Below are positions 17,475-25,800 of a DNA stretch of 64,000 nucleotides, one piece after another. Position numbers and translations under genes: made by a program. Source of the stretch: Pseudarthrobacter sp. GA104 (GTDB taxonomy: Bacteria > Actinomycetota > Actinomycetes > Actinomycetales > Micrococcaceae). Under the pieces are notes generated by a model that saw nothing but the letters and a program-made list of their open reading frames with translations, was not told where the DNA came from and made no database searches. Each line of letters starts with the position of its first letter. The first letter of the stretch is position 1. The DNA is taken from positions 4,340,001-4,404,000 of the forward strand of contig NZ_WOWL01000001.1 of assembly GCF_009741265.1 (NCBI RefSeq), read 5' to 3'.

Positions 17475-17717
17475 ATGTTCAAAAGCACACGGGCAATCGT
17501 AGGCCTCTGCCTGGTCGGCGGGGTATCACTGGCAACCGTCATCGGCTGGATCACCGGATTCTTCAGCCGGGTTGCGGCCTTTGTCGGCGGCCTATGGACA
17601 GGATTCACCACCTGGCTCAGTTCGCCCTTCGGCTGGGATCACGTCATTGCCGGGGCGGGCGTGCTGCTCATCCCTGTCGCTATCCTTGTCGCGATCTTCA
17701 TCGTGGTTGACAGCTGA
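17475..17717 (+). CDS. Small membrane protein with two hydrophobic segments
   Basis: The protein has 80 residues, with AAGGAG 9 bases before the ATG. The hydrophobic stretches are about 8-30 and 57-78, separated by an aromatic GGLWTGFTTWLSSPFGW loop. Such small, aromatic, double-hydrophobic proteins can be holin-like or conjugation-associated, but nothing specific is recognised. It converges with the - strand gene ending at 17743. Confidence 0.6.
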   Translation: MFKSTRAIVGLCLVGGVSLATVIGWITGFFSRVAAFVGGLWTGFTTWLSSPFGWDHVIAGAGVLLIPVAILVAIFIVVDS

Positions 17718-17742
17718 ATATCAACCATTCCTGCATGTTCGA

Positions 17743-18387
17743 CTAGGAGGAAGGATGGATGAGCCGGTCTGGGGGAGCAGTGGTCTTTCCCAGTTGCGGA
17801 GCTCCAGTGCTATCAATCCAGGTGACTGTGAAGGTGACGCCCTCTTCAAGACCCTTCTCCGTAACCGCACCCTCGAACTGTCTGCCAATCGCATCAAAGG
17901 TCTCGTTAGGCCAGGCGGAGAGCTTACCGATGCTGAAGTACTTCGGATCGGCTTCAATCCGAACATTACGGACGGGCGCTCCGTTGTTGTAGAGCCAGAA
18001 CGAGCCGGGCCACTGCGTCGCCTTTACAAACCAACTGGGCCAACCAACACGGCTCCTCTGTAACTCAATTTCCTGGGCATGATCGTCATACCCATCCTTC
18101 ATCAACTTCTGCCGGTCCTCCGAGGTAGTAAGTTTTAGCCCCCAGATTCGCTTGGGGAGGCGCACCCATACGGCTTCCCGCCAGCCCTGAACCGCGAAAC
18201 TCTTTACAAAGAGGACCAGGACCAAGACAGCGCCCGCAATCCACAAACCGAGGCTGAGACTTTCTTCCCAAGTCTTTCCCTCTGCCCACTTATTCCAAAA
18301 GAAGCCGATGATCAGTACACCCACGGGTCCAAAGGTTTCGACACCCATATTTGACCAAAAGCCACTCTTTGATTCCTTATTACTCAC
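17743..18387 (-). CDS. Membrane protein with C-terminal soluble domain
   Basis: The protein has 214 residues from a GTG at 18387; no strong ribosome binding site is visible, so the start is uncertain. Two hydrophobic segments (about 18-32 and 45-65) are followed by a soluble domain of about 150 residues with LYNNGAPVRNVRIEADPKYF, an immunoglobulin-like or beta-sandwich flavour. No family recognised. The GC content and third-position bias are slightly lower than in neighbouring genes, which may mean a separate origin. Confidence 0.65.
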   Translation of the reverse strand: MSNKESKSGFWSNMGVETFGPVGVLIIGFFWNKWAEGKTWEESLSLGLWIAGAVLVLVLFVKSFAVQGWREAVWVRLPKRIWGLKLTTSEDRQKLMKDGYDDHAQEIELQRSRVGWPSWFVKATQWPGSFWLYNNGAPVRNVRIEADPKYFSIGKLSAWPNETFDAIGRQFEGAVTEKGLEEGVTFTVTWIDSTGAPQLGKTTAPPDRLIHPSS

Positions 18388-18500
18388 GAGTGCAGTGTAG
18401 GACCCAGACGGGATCCGGCATGGCTTGAAGTGAATGCGGGCGTGTCAGAGGACAAGCGTGATTGAACTGCAGCAAGCAAGGCATTTTCTGTCTGCGGCTA

Positions 18501-19514
18501 TTACTCCCGCTCGAAGTCTGCCGGGAGGCTGACCTCATCCGGCTGCAAATCCGGCCGGACCCGCACGAGGCGAACCGAGTGCCGAAAGGCCTGACCCGAC
18601 CAGGCGACGTCGGCTGAGACCTCCGCAACCAGAGGTTCCACCAAAGTCAGACGAATCTTGCCGCATTCCTTGGTGAATCTATCCAGCAACCTCTCGCTGA
18701 TTTTTTCCGGCCATGGATGCTTCCCCTGTGGCGGCCGAAGGTAGCGGGCCAAATCCCTTCCGGCACGAGCCGACAGGGGGCCGGATCGGCCGACAATCCG
18801 CAATCGTCCATGCAACGGCAAACCCACGACCACGCCTCGCGGCTGGGTTGCCGGACCTATGACCGCAGCAACAACAACATCTACAACATTTCTGCTTTTG
18901 ACCTTTAGCCAGATGCGCCGTGGTTCATAAGTTTGGGCCTCACCCTTGACCAGGATTCCTTCAACGCCAGTGGCCGGCATTTCTTGGAGCCAGGTCTCCG
19001 CCACCGCCCGGTCCTTGGTCACGGGCGACAGATTCAATGGCGGTACCCATTCACGCGCCAGCTCTTCCAGCAAAGTGCGTCGGTCCCGGAACGGCAATCC
19101 GCGGATATCATTTCCGGCCACGGCCAGAGCATCAAAAGCTATCAGCGAGGCCGGACTCTCGTGCACGAGCGCCGGAAGTGCTGCTTTGGCCGTCACCAGG
19201 CGAAGCTGCAGCGCATCGAAATCCAGCCGGTCTCCAGACCACACCACCAGCTCACCATCAATGACACAGCCCGGTGGAATCTGCTTACCCGCAGCAGCCA
19301 AAACGTCCGGAAAGTATCGGCTTAGATCCTTGCCTTGCCTCGAGTACAACCACACGTCCCTCAAGCCGACAAAACATGCTGCGCGGAAGCCATCAAATTT
19401 CATCTCGAAAACGGAACCGCCGGACAGCACATCCCCATGCGGAATCGACTCCACGGCCTTCGCCAGAGCGAGGTCCACAGGAGGGTGCAGCGCAGCAGGC
19501 ACACCTTCAAACAT
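18501..19514 (-). CDS. ATP-dependent DNA ligase (LigC/LigD-type)
   Basis: The protein has 337 residues from the ATG at 19514; in-frame starts up to a TTG at 19574 are possible and no ribosome binding site decides. Nucleotidyltransferase motifs are clear: motif I EMKFDGFR with the nucleotide-accepting Lys39, motif Ia SRQG, motif III IAFDALA, motif IV EGILVKG and motif V WLKVKS. The C-terminal 100 residues form the OB-type domain. The length matches stand-alone actinobacterial ATP-dependent ligases used in end joining and repair. No polymerase, nuclease or Ku gene lies beside it. It could seal ends healed by the phosphatase at 15527. Confidence 0.92.
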   Translation of the reverse strand: MFEGVPAALHPPVDLALAKAVESIPHGDVLSGGSVFEMKFDGFRAACFVGLRDVWLYSRQGKDLSRYFPDVLAAAGKQIPPGCVIDGELVVWSGDRLDFDALQLRLVTAKAALPALVHESPASLIAFDALAVAGNDIRGLPFRDRRTLLEELAREWVPPLNLSPVTKDRAVAETWLQEMPATGVEGILVKGEAQTYEPRRIWLKVKSRNVVDVVVAAVIGPATQPRGVVVGLPLHGRLRIVGRSGPLSARAGRDLARYLRPPQGKHPWPEKISERLLDRFTKECGKIRLTLVEPLVAEVSADVAWSGQAFRHSVRLVRVRPDLQPDEVSLPADFERE

Positions 19515-19683
19515 TCTGGGCACAGCGTAAACCCATCCCGCCAAGGCCGAAAGCGGCGTACCGCAGCAAAACAATGGCCCGTGACTGTAATCCGGGATAG
19601 CAAGCTACAGAACGTCACAGCGAAGCTGTGACCGGGTATTGCTCCGACCAGGGAAACCAACCACGTCCGAAATGAGAGCTGTC

Positions 19684-20058
19684 ATGTCCACTGAACCTGC
19701 TCTGATCCCCATCAATACCGTCGGCACTGCCGGTGGCAAACGGTACGCCGAACCCACATCACAACAGATCGAAGATGCGGCAGCTCTGATGTTCCTGGCG
19801 GCAACCCGGAAAATTCTGCGGACTCAGGAGCACATTCGGGATGTGCAGCTGGAGCTGGAAGTGACCTACACGGTTCACAACCAGCGCAGCTACCGCGTGC
19901 ATGCCACTACCCGTGCAGGCGAAAGCATCACTGGCACTACCGGTCATCATGTCCATCCCGCAAATGGCACGCCTGAGACGGCCGCTTGGAGTATTGCCCG
20001 GGAAATCCGCAACGCAGCGACCAAACGCCGTCAAAAGGCAGCCATCAAGCTTGTCTGA
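19684..20058 (+). CDS. Hypothetical protein (124 residues)
   Basis: The ATG at 19684 (after ATGAGAGCTG) is preferred over an earlier ATG at 19672. The protein has a helical N-terminal half and a central strand-rich portion (VQLELEVTYTVHNQRSYRVH), then a basic C-terminus (RNAATKRRQKAAIKLV). It is divergent from the ligase gene and ends at a bidirectional-looking terminator. No family recognised. Confidence 0.6.
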   Translation: MSTEPALIPINTVGTAGGKRYAEPTSQQIEDAAALMFLAATRKILRTQEHIRDVQLELEVTYTVHNQRSYRVHATTRAGESITGTTGHHVHPANGTPETAAWSIAREIRNAATKRRQKAAIKLV

Positions 20059-20100
20059 ATCGCATCGATAAACCACGGCCAAGAATGGTCGTGCCAGCAC

Positions 20101-20148
20101 AGAAGAACCCCGGTGATGCATTGCGCATCACCGGGGTTCTTCTTTTTT
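20101..20148 (+). terminator. Strong Rho-independent terminator
   Basis: AGAAGAACCCCGGTGATGC (20101-20119) pairs with GCATCACCGGGGTTCTTCT (20124-20142), a 19-bp perfect stem followed by TTTTTT. It lies between two converging genes and may serve both. Confidence 0.92.
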
Positions 20149-20168
20149 ATCCGCCTGTTTCACGTCGT

Positions 20169-20546
20169 CTAAGACGCAACCTCGAGCAGGCGCTCTTCCG
20201 CCTCGTCGAACTCGTCCATCACCCCGTAGATCTCCGGATCGGTCAGGGTGGTGCTGTCATCTGAATCCAATCGGCGGTTGATGCTGCGCGACGCAGAAAA
20301 CTTCAGCACCGAATAGTCATCGACGTCCTTCTTGCCAAAGCGGACCTTGTGACCCTTGTGCGTTTGTCGGCAGAAGCGACCAAAACCGGTGAGCATCACA
20401 ATATCTCCACGACGGACCGAGTCAGTCAGCTCTCCGATCAGGGATTCGTACACCTCACTCACGATCCGGATTGGCTGTCCGCTGCGGCTGGCCACCTTCG
20501 AAATGAATTCACGCTTGCTGATGCGCGGATGCCCCGTCGTCTCCAT
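20169..20546 (-). CDS. HU/IHF-family DNA-binding protein
   Basis: The protein has 125 residues from the ATG at 20546 (AAGGACAGG upstream; a GTG at 20552 is also possible). ISKREFISKVASRSG is the HU helix start, and VRRGDIVMLTGFGRFCRQTH is the conserved turn leading to the DNA-binding arm. The arm is short and the usual Pro residue is not obvious. The C-terminal 35 residues are an acidic extension not found in normal HU. HU proteins bend and compact DNA. It is the last gene downstream of the RNA polymerase-like cluster, but a dyad box at 20618 suggests its own promoter. Confidence 0.85.
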   Translation of the reverse strand: METTGHPRISKREFISKVASRSGQPIRIVSEVYESLIGELTDSVRRGDIVMLTGFGRFCRQTHKGHKVRFGKKDVDDYSVLKFSASRSINRRLDSDDSTTLTDPEIYGVMDEFDEAEERLLEVAS

Positions 20547-20617
20547 GCCCACACCCTGTCCTTACGTCCCTCGTGATCCGCTTCTATCTTGAATATCAGT
20601 CTATCCGACACATATGC

Positions 20618-20638
20618 CTATCGGAAAGCTATCGATAG
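20618..20638 (-). promoter_or_regulatory. CTATCG-N9-CGATAG dyad upstream of the HU-like gene
   Basis: CTATCG (20618-20623) and CGATAG (20633-20638) form a perfect dyad with 9 bases between. On the - strand, just downstream, CATATG is a possible -10 part. A dyad with the same half-sites and spacing lies at 34848-34868. Confidence 0.5.
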
Positions 20639-20657
20639 GTCTATCAAGACCAGTTGA

Positions 20658-21023
20658 CTAGAGCTCAAAGTCCGGATCGATAGATTCCCTGGCGTCCTTG
20701 TACTCGTAGTCGACCGATTCGATAATGGACCTCGTCTTCGGGTCGTGGCGCGTATTCACGATCTTGTCGTGCGATTCGTCGAACCGCTGCTGGTCCGCGA
20801 TCCTGTGTGCCGCGTTGAGCTTTGCGTTGATGTTCTTGTCGCCGAACTCCATCATTGAGCCAACCGAGGACTTAGCGCCCTGCTTGGTCGCGTTGACGGT
20901 CGACTTGTTCTGAACACGCTGCTGCTCCCAGCGGCTCCGGTCCTCTGGCGTGATGTATCCAAACATCTGCGCGAGTCGCGAGCCGTACCGCTCCTGTTGT
21001 CCCACCTGCTGATCGTCGCTCAT
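20658..21023 (-). CDS. Hypothetical protein (121 residues)
   Basis: AGGAAGGAATC precedes the ATG at 21023. The sequence is polar, Gln/Arg/Asp-rich and helical, without hydrophobic segments, and begins with a Gln-rich stretch (MSDDQQVGQQERYGSRLAQM). Thirty bases separate it from the stop of the 606-residue gene, so it is part of the RNA polymerase-like operon. Its role there is unknown; a small accessory subunit is one option. Confidence 0.7.
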   Translation of the reverse strand: MSDDQQVGQQERYGSRLAQMFGYITPEDRSRWEQQRVQNKSTVNATKQGAKSSVGSMMEFGDKNINAKLNAAHRIADQQRFDESHDKIVNTRHDPKTRSIIESVDYEYKDARESIDPDFEL

Positions 21024-21053
21024 GGTGATTCCTTCCTATTGTCGGTCTGCCGC

Positions 21054-22874
21054 CTACGCCGGCTGGTACTCGTCTGCCCCGCGCTGCGCCCCTGGCCCGT
21101 CACCTTCATGCTGGGCCGAAGGACCGGGACCCTGGCGGAAGGGCTTCGGCCGCATCCGCTGTTCGGCGAAGAACGCCGCCGGGTGATCAACCGCGTCGCG
21201 CATCCGGCCCTGCCAGTCCTCGCCGAGAGCCAGCCTCAATTCGTGTTCGAACTCCGGGTCCTCCTTGTTGATCTGCTCGACTGCGTCGACATACGCATTT
21301 GAATAGACCCGCTGCTGCTCCTCGTCCGGGATGCCATCGATGTCCATGCTCGCGAGCATGATTTCGGACTGATCGAAACGCTGCTGCAGGAGAGGATCCA
21401 GTCCGCTGGTATCAAGGCCCTGTTTTTTTGCGGCGAAGCCGACCATGTAACCCATCATGCTTCCCGCCAGCGCCTGGCGGCCGCCCTTGTTGACACCGTC
21501 AAGCATTGCGGCCTTCATGGTCTCTGCCAGCTGGACCTGATGCTCATCCGCCTTCATCGGCTGGCGCAGGGTAAACATGCCGTCTGCCGGGATCCTGCGG
21601 CCGAGGTGATCGTCAAACTCGCCGGTCCACACCTCGCGCACGCGGTCCGTCCCCGCCATGCGCTCCTCGTGCGGGGGAGCCTTGACGATCCTGCCGTGGG
21701 ACACACCGTTGAACATCAGACGCAGCTCCGGTTCTGATTCCATACGTTCGCCGATGATCATCCGTGCACGCTTGACGACCTCAGCACGGTCCAAGCCGTC
21801 CTCGTCCATCTGGCCGCGCAGCCGCTTACGCATTGCCTTGTAGCTGGCATGAATCTGCTTGCTGTCCTGTTCGGGATCACGCATCTTCCAAAACGCGTTC
21901 TCCATCAATGCAACCTCTGTCATTGCCGCAGAGTCAGGTGTGAACGTCTCGCGGCTGCCCCGGTCACGATGTTCCATCTTCTCCATGCGGCGCTGCCACT
22001 TCTTCGACAGGTAGTCCGTGCGGTCGTGCTTCTTGCCCTCCCGGCGTGCCAGGAAGTCCTGGTCACCGGCCAGATCCGGATTCCTGTTCAACTTCGACTC
22101 GGTGCCCAGGTCGATGACCCGGTTGTACTGCTCGGCCGAGTTCTCAGCTCCAGCCCTGGCCGCCCTGGTTCGGGCGTCCATGCGCTCGTGGATCTTGTCC
22201 TTGAACGGCTGCAGGTACGACTCCATCTCGTTCTTGAAGTCCGGGGAAAGCATCCGCATTGCCATCATCATGCCTGCGGCCTGGATGACCGAGTTCGGAT
22301 TCACGCCGCGCGTGAGGGGCTTGAGGCAGCTCTGCATCATCATTTGCATGTAGACAGCGTGCATGGCGTTGAATTCGTGTTCGCGCTCTTGGTCATTGAA
22401 CCCGGGCACGAGCAGCGTGGAATCCCGGAGGGTCTCCATGTACTTCTCACCAGCCAGCTTGGTTTCCGCGCGAAGCTTCAGCAGCTGTTCACGCTCGTCG
22501 AGGCCGTCGCCACCGGAGGCAGCACGCTCCTCGTCAACTCTGCGCTGCTGCTCCCGGCCATCGGTGGTTGCCCGGGTCCTCGCTCCGAAGAACTCGCGGG
22601 CCCGGTCCCGCAAACGCTCGCGCCGGGCATTGGCGGAACTCTGCGACTCCGTCCCGTCAACGAACTCGGCATCGACGATGTCCTCGTCCGGCCAATCTGC
22701 CGGTGCGGCCTCCTGCGACGGCCGCACCGGCTCTGCGGGCAGAGGGCCGCCACGACGGTCCTCCACACGGTCCGCGGTGCCTGAATAGACGTTGCCGGAA
22801 CTATCCACCGGCAGAGCCTTCCTGGCTCGCCTGTTACCGCTTGGGCCGTTTTCAAGTTCCTTGTCCTGTGCCAT
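21054..22874 (-). CDS. Hypothetical 606-residue protein coupled to the RNA polymerase-like gene
   Basis: The ATG at 22874 is separated from the TGA of the polymerase-like gene by one base (TGAGATG), so translation is almost certainly coupled. The N-terminal 95 residues are disordered (Pro/Asp/Glu-rich). From about 95 on the protein is helical and Met/Arg/Glu-rich, with segments such as MMAMRMLSPDFKNEMESYL and a basic stretch KKWQRRMEKMEHRDRG. No domain, transmembrane segment or sigma-factor region was recognised. Its fixed place right after the polymerase-like gene makes it the best candidate for a dedicated partner (promoter recognition, clamp or assembly). That role is inference only. Confidence 0.8.
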   Translation of the reverse strand: MAQDKELENGPSGNRRARKALPVDSSGNVYSGTADRVEDRRGGPLPAEPVRPSQEAAPADWPDEDIVDAEFVDGTESQSSANARRERLRDRAREFFGARTRATTDGREQQRRVDEERAASGGDGLDEREQLLKLRAETKLAGEKYMETLRDSTLLVPGFNDQEREHEFNAMHAVYMQMMMQSCLKPLTRGVNPNSVIQAAGMMMAMRMLSPDFKNEMESYLQPFKDKIHERMDARTRAARAGAENSAEQYNRVIDLGTESKLNRNPDLAGDQDFLARREGKKHDRTDYLSKKWQRRMEKMEHRDRGSRETFTPDSAAMTEVALMENAFWKMRDPEQDSKQIHASYKAMRKRLRGQMDEDGLDRAEVVKRARMIIGERMESEPELRLMFNGVSHGRIVKAPPHEERMAGTDRVREVWTGEFDDHLGRRIPADGMFTLRQPMKADEHQVQLAETMKAAMLDGVNKGGRQALAGSMMGYMVGFAAKKQGLDTSGLDPLLQQRFDQSEIMLASMDIDGIPDEEQQRVYSNAYVDAVEQINKEDPEFEHELRLALGEDWQGRMRDAVDHPAAFFAEQRMRPKPFRQGPGPSAQHEGDGPGAQRGADEYQPA

Positions 22875-22875
22875 C

Positions 22876-25800
22876 TCAGTTCCCCATTCCGTAGTCGTCG
22901 TCACTCTTCTCAGGTTCGGCCTCAAAGTTCGGCGTCCAGACCGGCCGACGTGCTCCGACGCCGACGGCGTGCACCGAGCGCCGTCCCGCGCCACGTGCCC
23001 TGGCAGCGCCGTCTACATCCGGGGCGATTACGTCGCGCTTGACCACCGAGGCGTCCACTGCGATCTCAGCACTCTCCATACCGTTCAGGCCGTCCAGCCC
23101 GTGGATCTCGAACGCGTCCAGCTGGCGGGCCGCCGCCGAGCGCACTCGTCGGGTCCCTGCTGAGGCGAACTGTTCGTTCTTCGCTCCGTCGAAAATGCCT
23201 TCGCGATCCTTCGCTGCCTGCAGCAGCGCCGCAAAGTCACCACCGTAAGCCATACGGTCCATCACGGTGCCGGCCAGAGACGGGTCCTCCTCCAGATTGC
23301 GCACAAGCCCCGTCTTCGGGTCTTCCAAGGCACGTGCGACGCGCGCCACGTGGTCAGGATTGACCGTGACGTTGAACCCGTCCTTGGCTTCGTAGAACTC
23401 CGTGAACTGGGCCTCCCACTCCTCGGCCGTTGCCTGGACAGCCTCACCGTCGGAGAACTCGGGCCGCCACTGGCCGGGACCAACATGCTCGAGCTTGCGG
23501 CCCCTCCACAGGTCGCGCCCCGGGCCCTGAAGCATCTCGTACTTGTGCCGGGCTTCCGCTGCATCGTGTTTGGCCTGCAGGATCGACTGGGTCACCGGGT
23601 AGGTCACCTCCAGCACGGCCTTGAGGTCCGCGCCGCGCAGGGCACGCACGGCCCTCTGCGAGAAGGAGCCACCGAGTCCCGTTCCGTGGGCCTTGATCGC
23701 CGTGGCAAACATACTCGCCTCCTGGTCCTCCTGGGTGATGCCAGGCCTGCCCCGGTCGTCGCCGAGGTTGCGGGCGTAATCGGCCAGCTTCTTCTCGCTG
23801 CCCTTCGCGCCGGTCTCAACGCAGACCTGGCGCACGCTCTGCAGGTGCGCCTCACGGTCGGAGAACGTCAACGCCGCCCCGAATTCACCGCGCTGGGCAG
23901 AGCGGTAGATACCGCTGAGCTCGTCGGTGAGTGTCTCCCGACCGGTGCCAACCTCGTAGGAGTCGTCGACGAAACGCAGCCGGTTCGCCTCCGCCAGGGA
24001 GCTGTCCAGATCCTCCACCAGGTTCGGATTCTTCGACAGTGCGACCTGAGTGTCCAGAGAAACCTGCATCGCCAAGGGGTGCGATCCGTCAGGCTTCACC
24101 ACTCCGGTGTCCAGCAGGTTCGAGGGCACCGAGAGCTTCTCAAGAGCCTCAGCCTTCGCTGCCTCGCTGTGCAGCTTCACCACCGCGACCGCATCGCCGT
24201 CGAAGTCGCCGTCGAAGCACTGATCCATGACCGGGTTGATCGCCGCGCCCGTGAGCCGGTCGTCGATGGCCACCCGCATGTAGCGCACGCCGGCGTCGCG
24301 CAGGACCGGATCGCGCCAAACCAGAGCGTGGTCGCCTTCGGTCAGACCCAGCTGCCCGGCCTTGACCGAGCTCAGGGCGATCTGGTCGATGTCGAGCCGC
24401 GGGTCCGCAGTCCAGACCATTGTCGCCGAGTCGGACAGGCGCGAGGACATCAAACCTGTCTTGAAGATGTTGTTCTTTCCGGTGAGTACCCGGGTCTGCA
24501 CATCGGTGGTGATCGCTTCGAAGGAACGCTGGGCCCGGGACACGGACTCACTCATACCCCGCCGCACTTCGGCGCGCTTCTCCGAGGACAAGCCCTGACC
24601 GTCCAGCTGCTCGGCCATAAACCGGTAGCGGCAGGCCTCGACAAAAACGTCCTGGTAGTTGCGGGTGTAATCGTGTGTGACCGATGTACCGTCGTCGAAT
24701 TCCTGCCCGCTGCGCAGGTGCGAGGAAAGCACAGGCAGCTTCCAGGAGGTCGCACTGACGGTCTCGGTCTGCTCGCCGGTCGGGTACGCCAGCGGGAACG
24801 GGATCTCCATGTCGCCGCCGCGGTCACCGATCAGGTCGCCAAAGGACTTACGCATCGCTGTTGTGTTCAGCCCCGGGAGCGCGCCATCACTGCGTGGCTG
24901 AGTGCGCATCAACTCCGGCATCGGGATGAGACGGCGCTCGGGACGCTCGTCGATGCTGTCGGACTGACCGACGACGCGCAAGGAGCCGTCGGCTTCCATG
25001 TCCAGGCCGGCGACAAGCAGGTACTCGCGCAGGTTCGACTCGGCCCCGGAGTTGTGACCGAAGAACTCACGCATGATCGCAGGGCAGTCCTGGGACTGCA
25101 GTGCCCACGCCAGCTGCGAAGACGCCTTGCGGCCCTTGCCGGCCCGCACCTGCTCGTCGTCGTAAATTTTGGTCTTCTCGTCGACGGCCATGTGGGTGAC
25201 GACGAAGCGCATCTGGCCGATACCGTCTGCCACATTGTTCTCCGGAGCAGAAGGTGCCACCAGATCCTGGGTCTCACCGGCCATCAGTTCACGGGCCGAC
25301 CCTGCGTTGCGACGCGAGATCAACGAAAACGGACTCATCACAACGTCCATCTCGGGGTTGGCGCGGAACCAGTTCAGTTCTTCCTCGATGCCGTGGGACC
25401 TGGCTTCGTCCAGCGGCATGTCCCGATCCACAACCAGCGAAATTACACCCTTGTTGCCGTGCAGGTCCGAGATCTTGTCGCCCACGACGAGGTCACGCGG
25501 CTGGCCACCGGCCCCGCGGATACGATGGCGCTCGGCGAACTCACGGCTCACCACGATCGGGTCGTCGGCCGTCCAGCCGCCGAAGGTCATCAGAGCGGTA
25601 CCCGTGGGCTTGGTGACCTCAGAGGACTGCATGATCGTCGAGGCCGTCATCTGCTGGCGGTCGAAGGGGTCGTAGCGCAGCGTCTCCAGCTCCGGCCGGC
25701 TCATCAGCGGAGCACGGGACCCGGTCACAGTCTCCGGGTTGCCCGGCTCGATGGTGCCGTCCGGGCGCACCGCTGCATCCTCGGTGAGATAGCGCACGAT

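Noticed and set aside
20671..20681. GATCGATAGATT as another CTATCG-type box
   Set aside because: It is within the coding end of the gene at 20658-21023 and has no partner half-site, so I did not count it.
21054..22874. Idea that the 606-residue protein is a sigma factor
   Set aside because: No region 2 or region 4 helix-turn-helix pattern could be seen; only its position suggests a transcription role.
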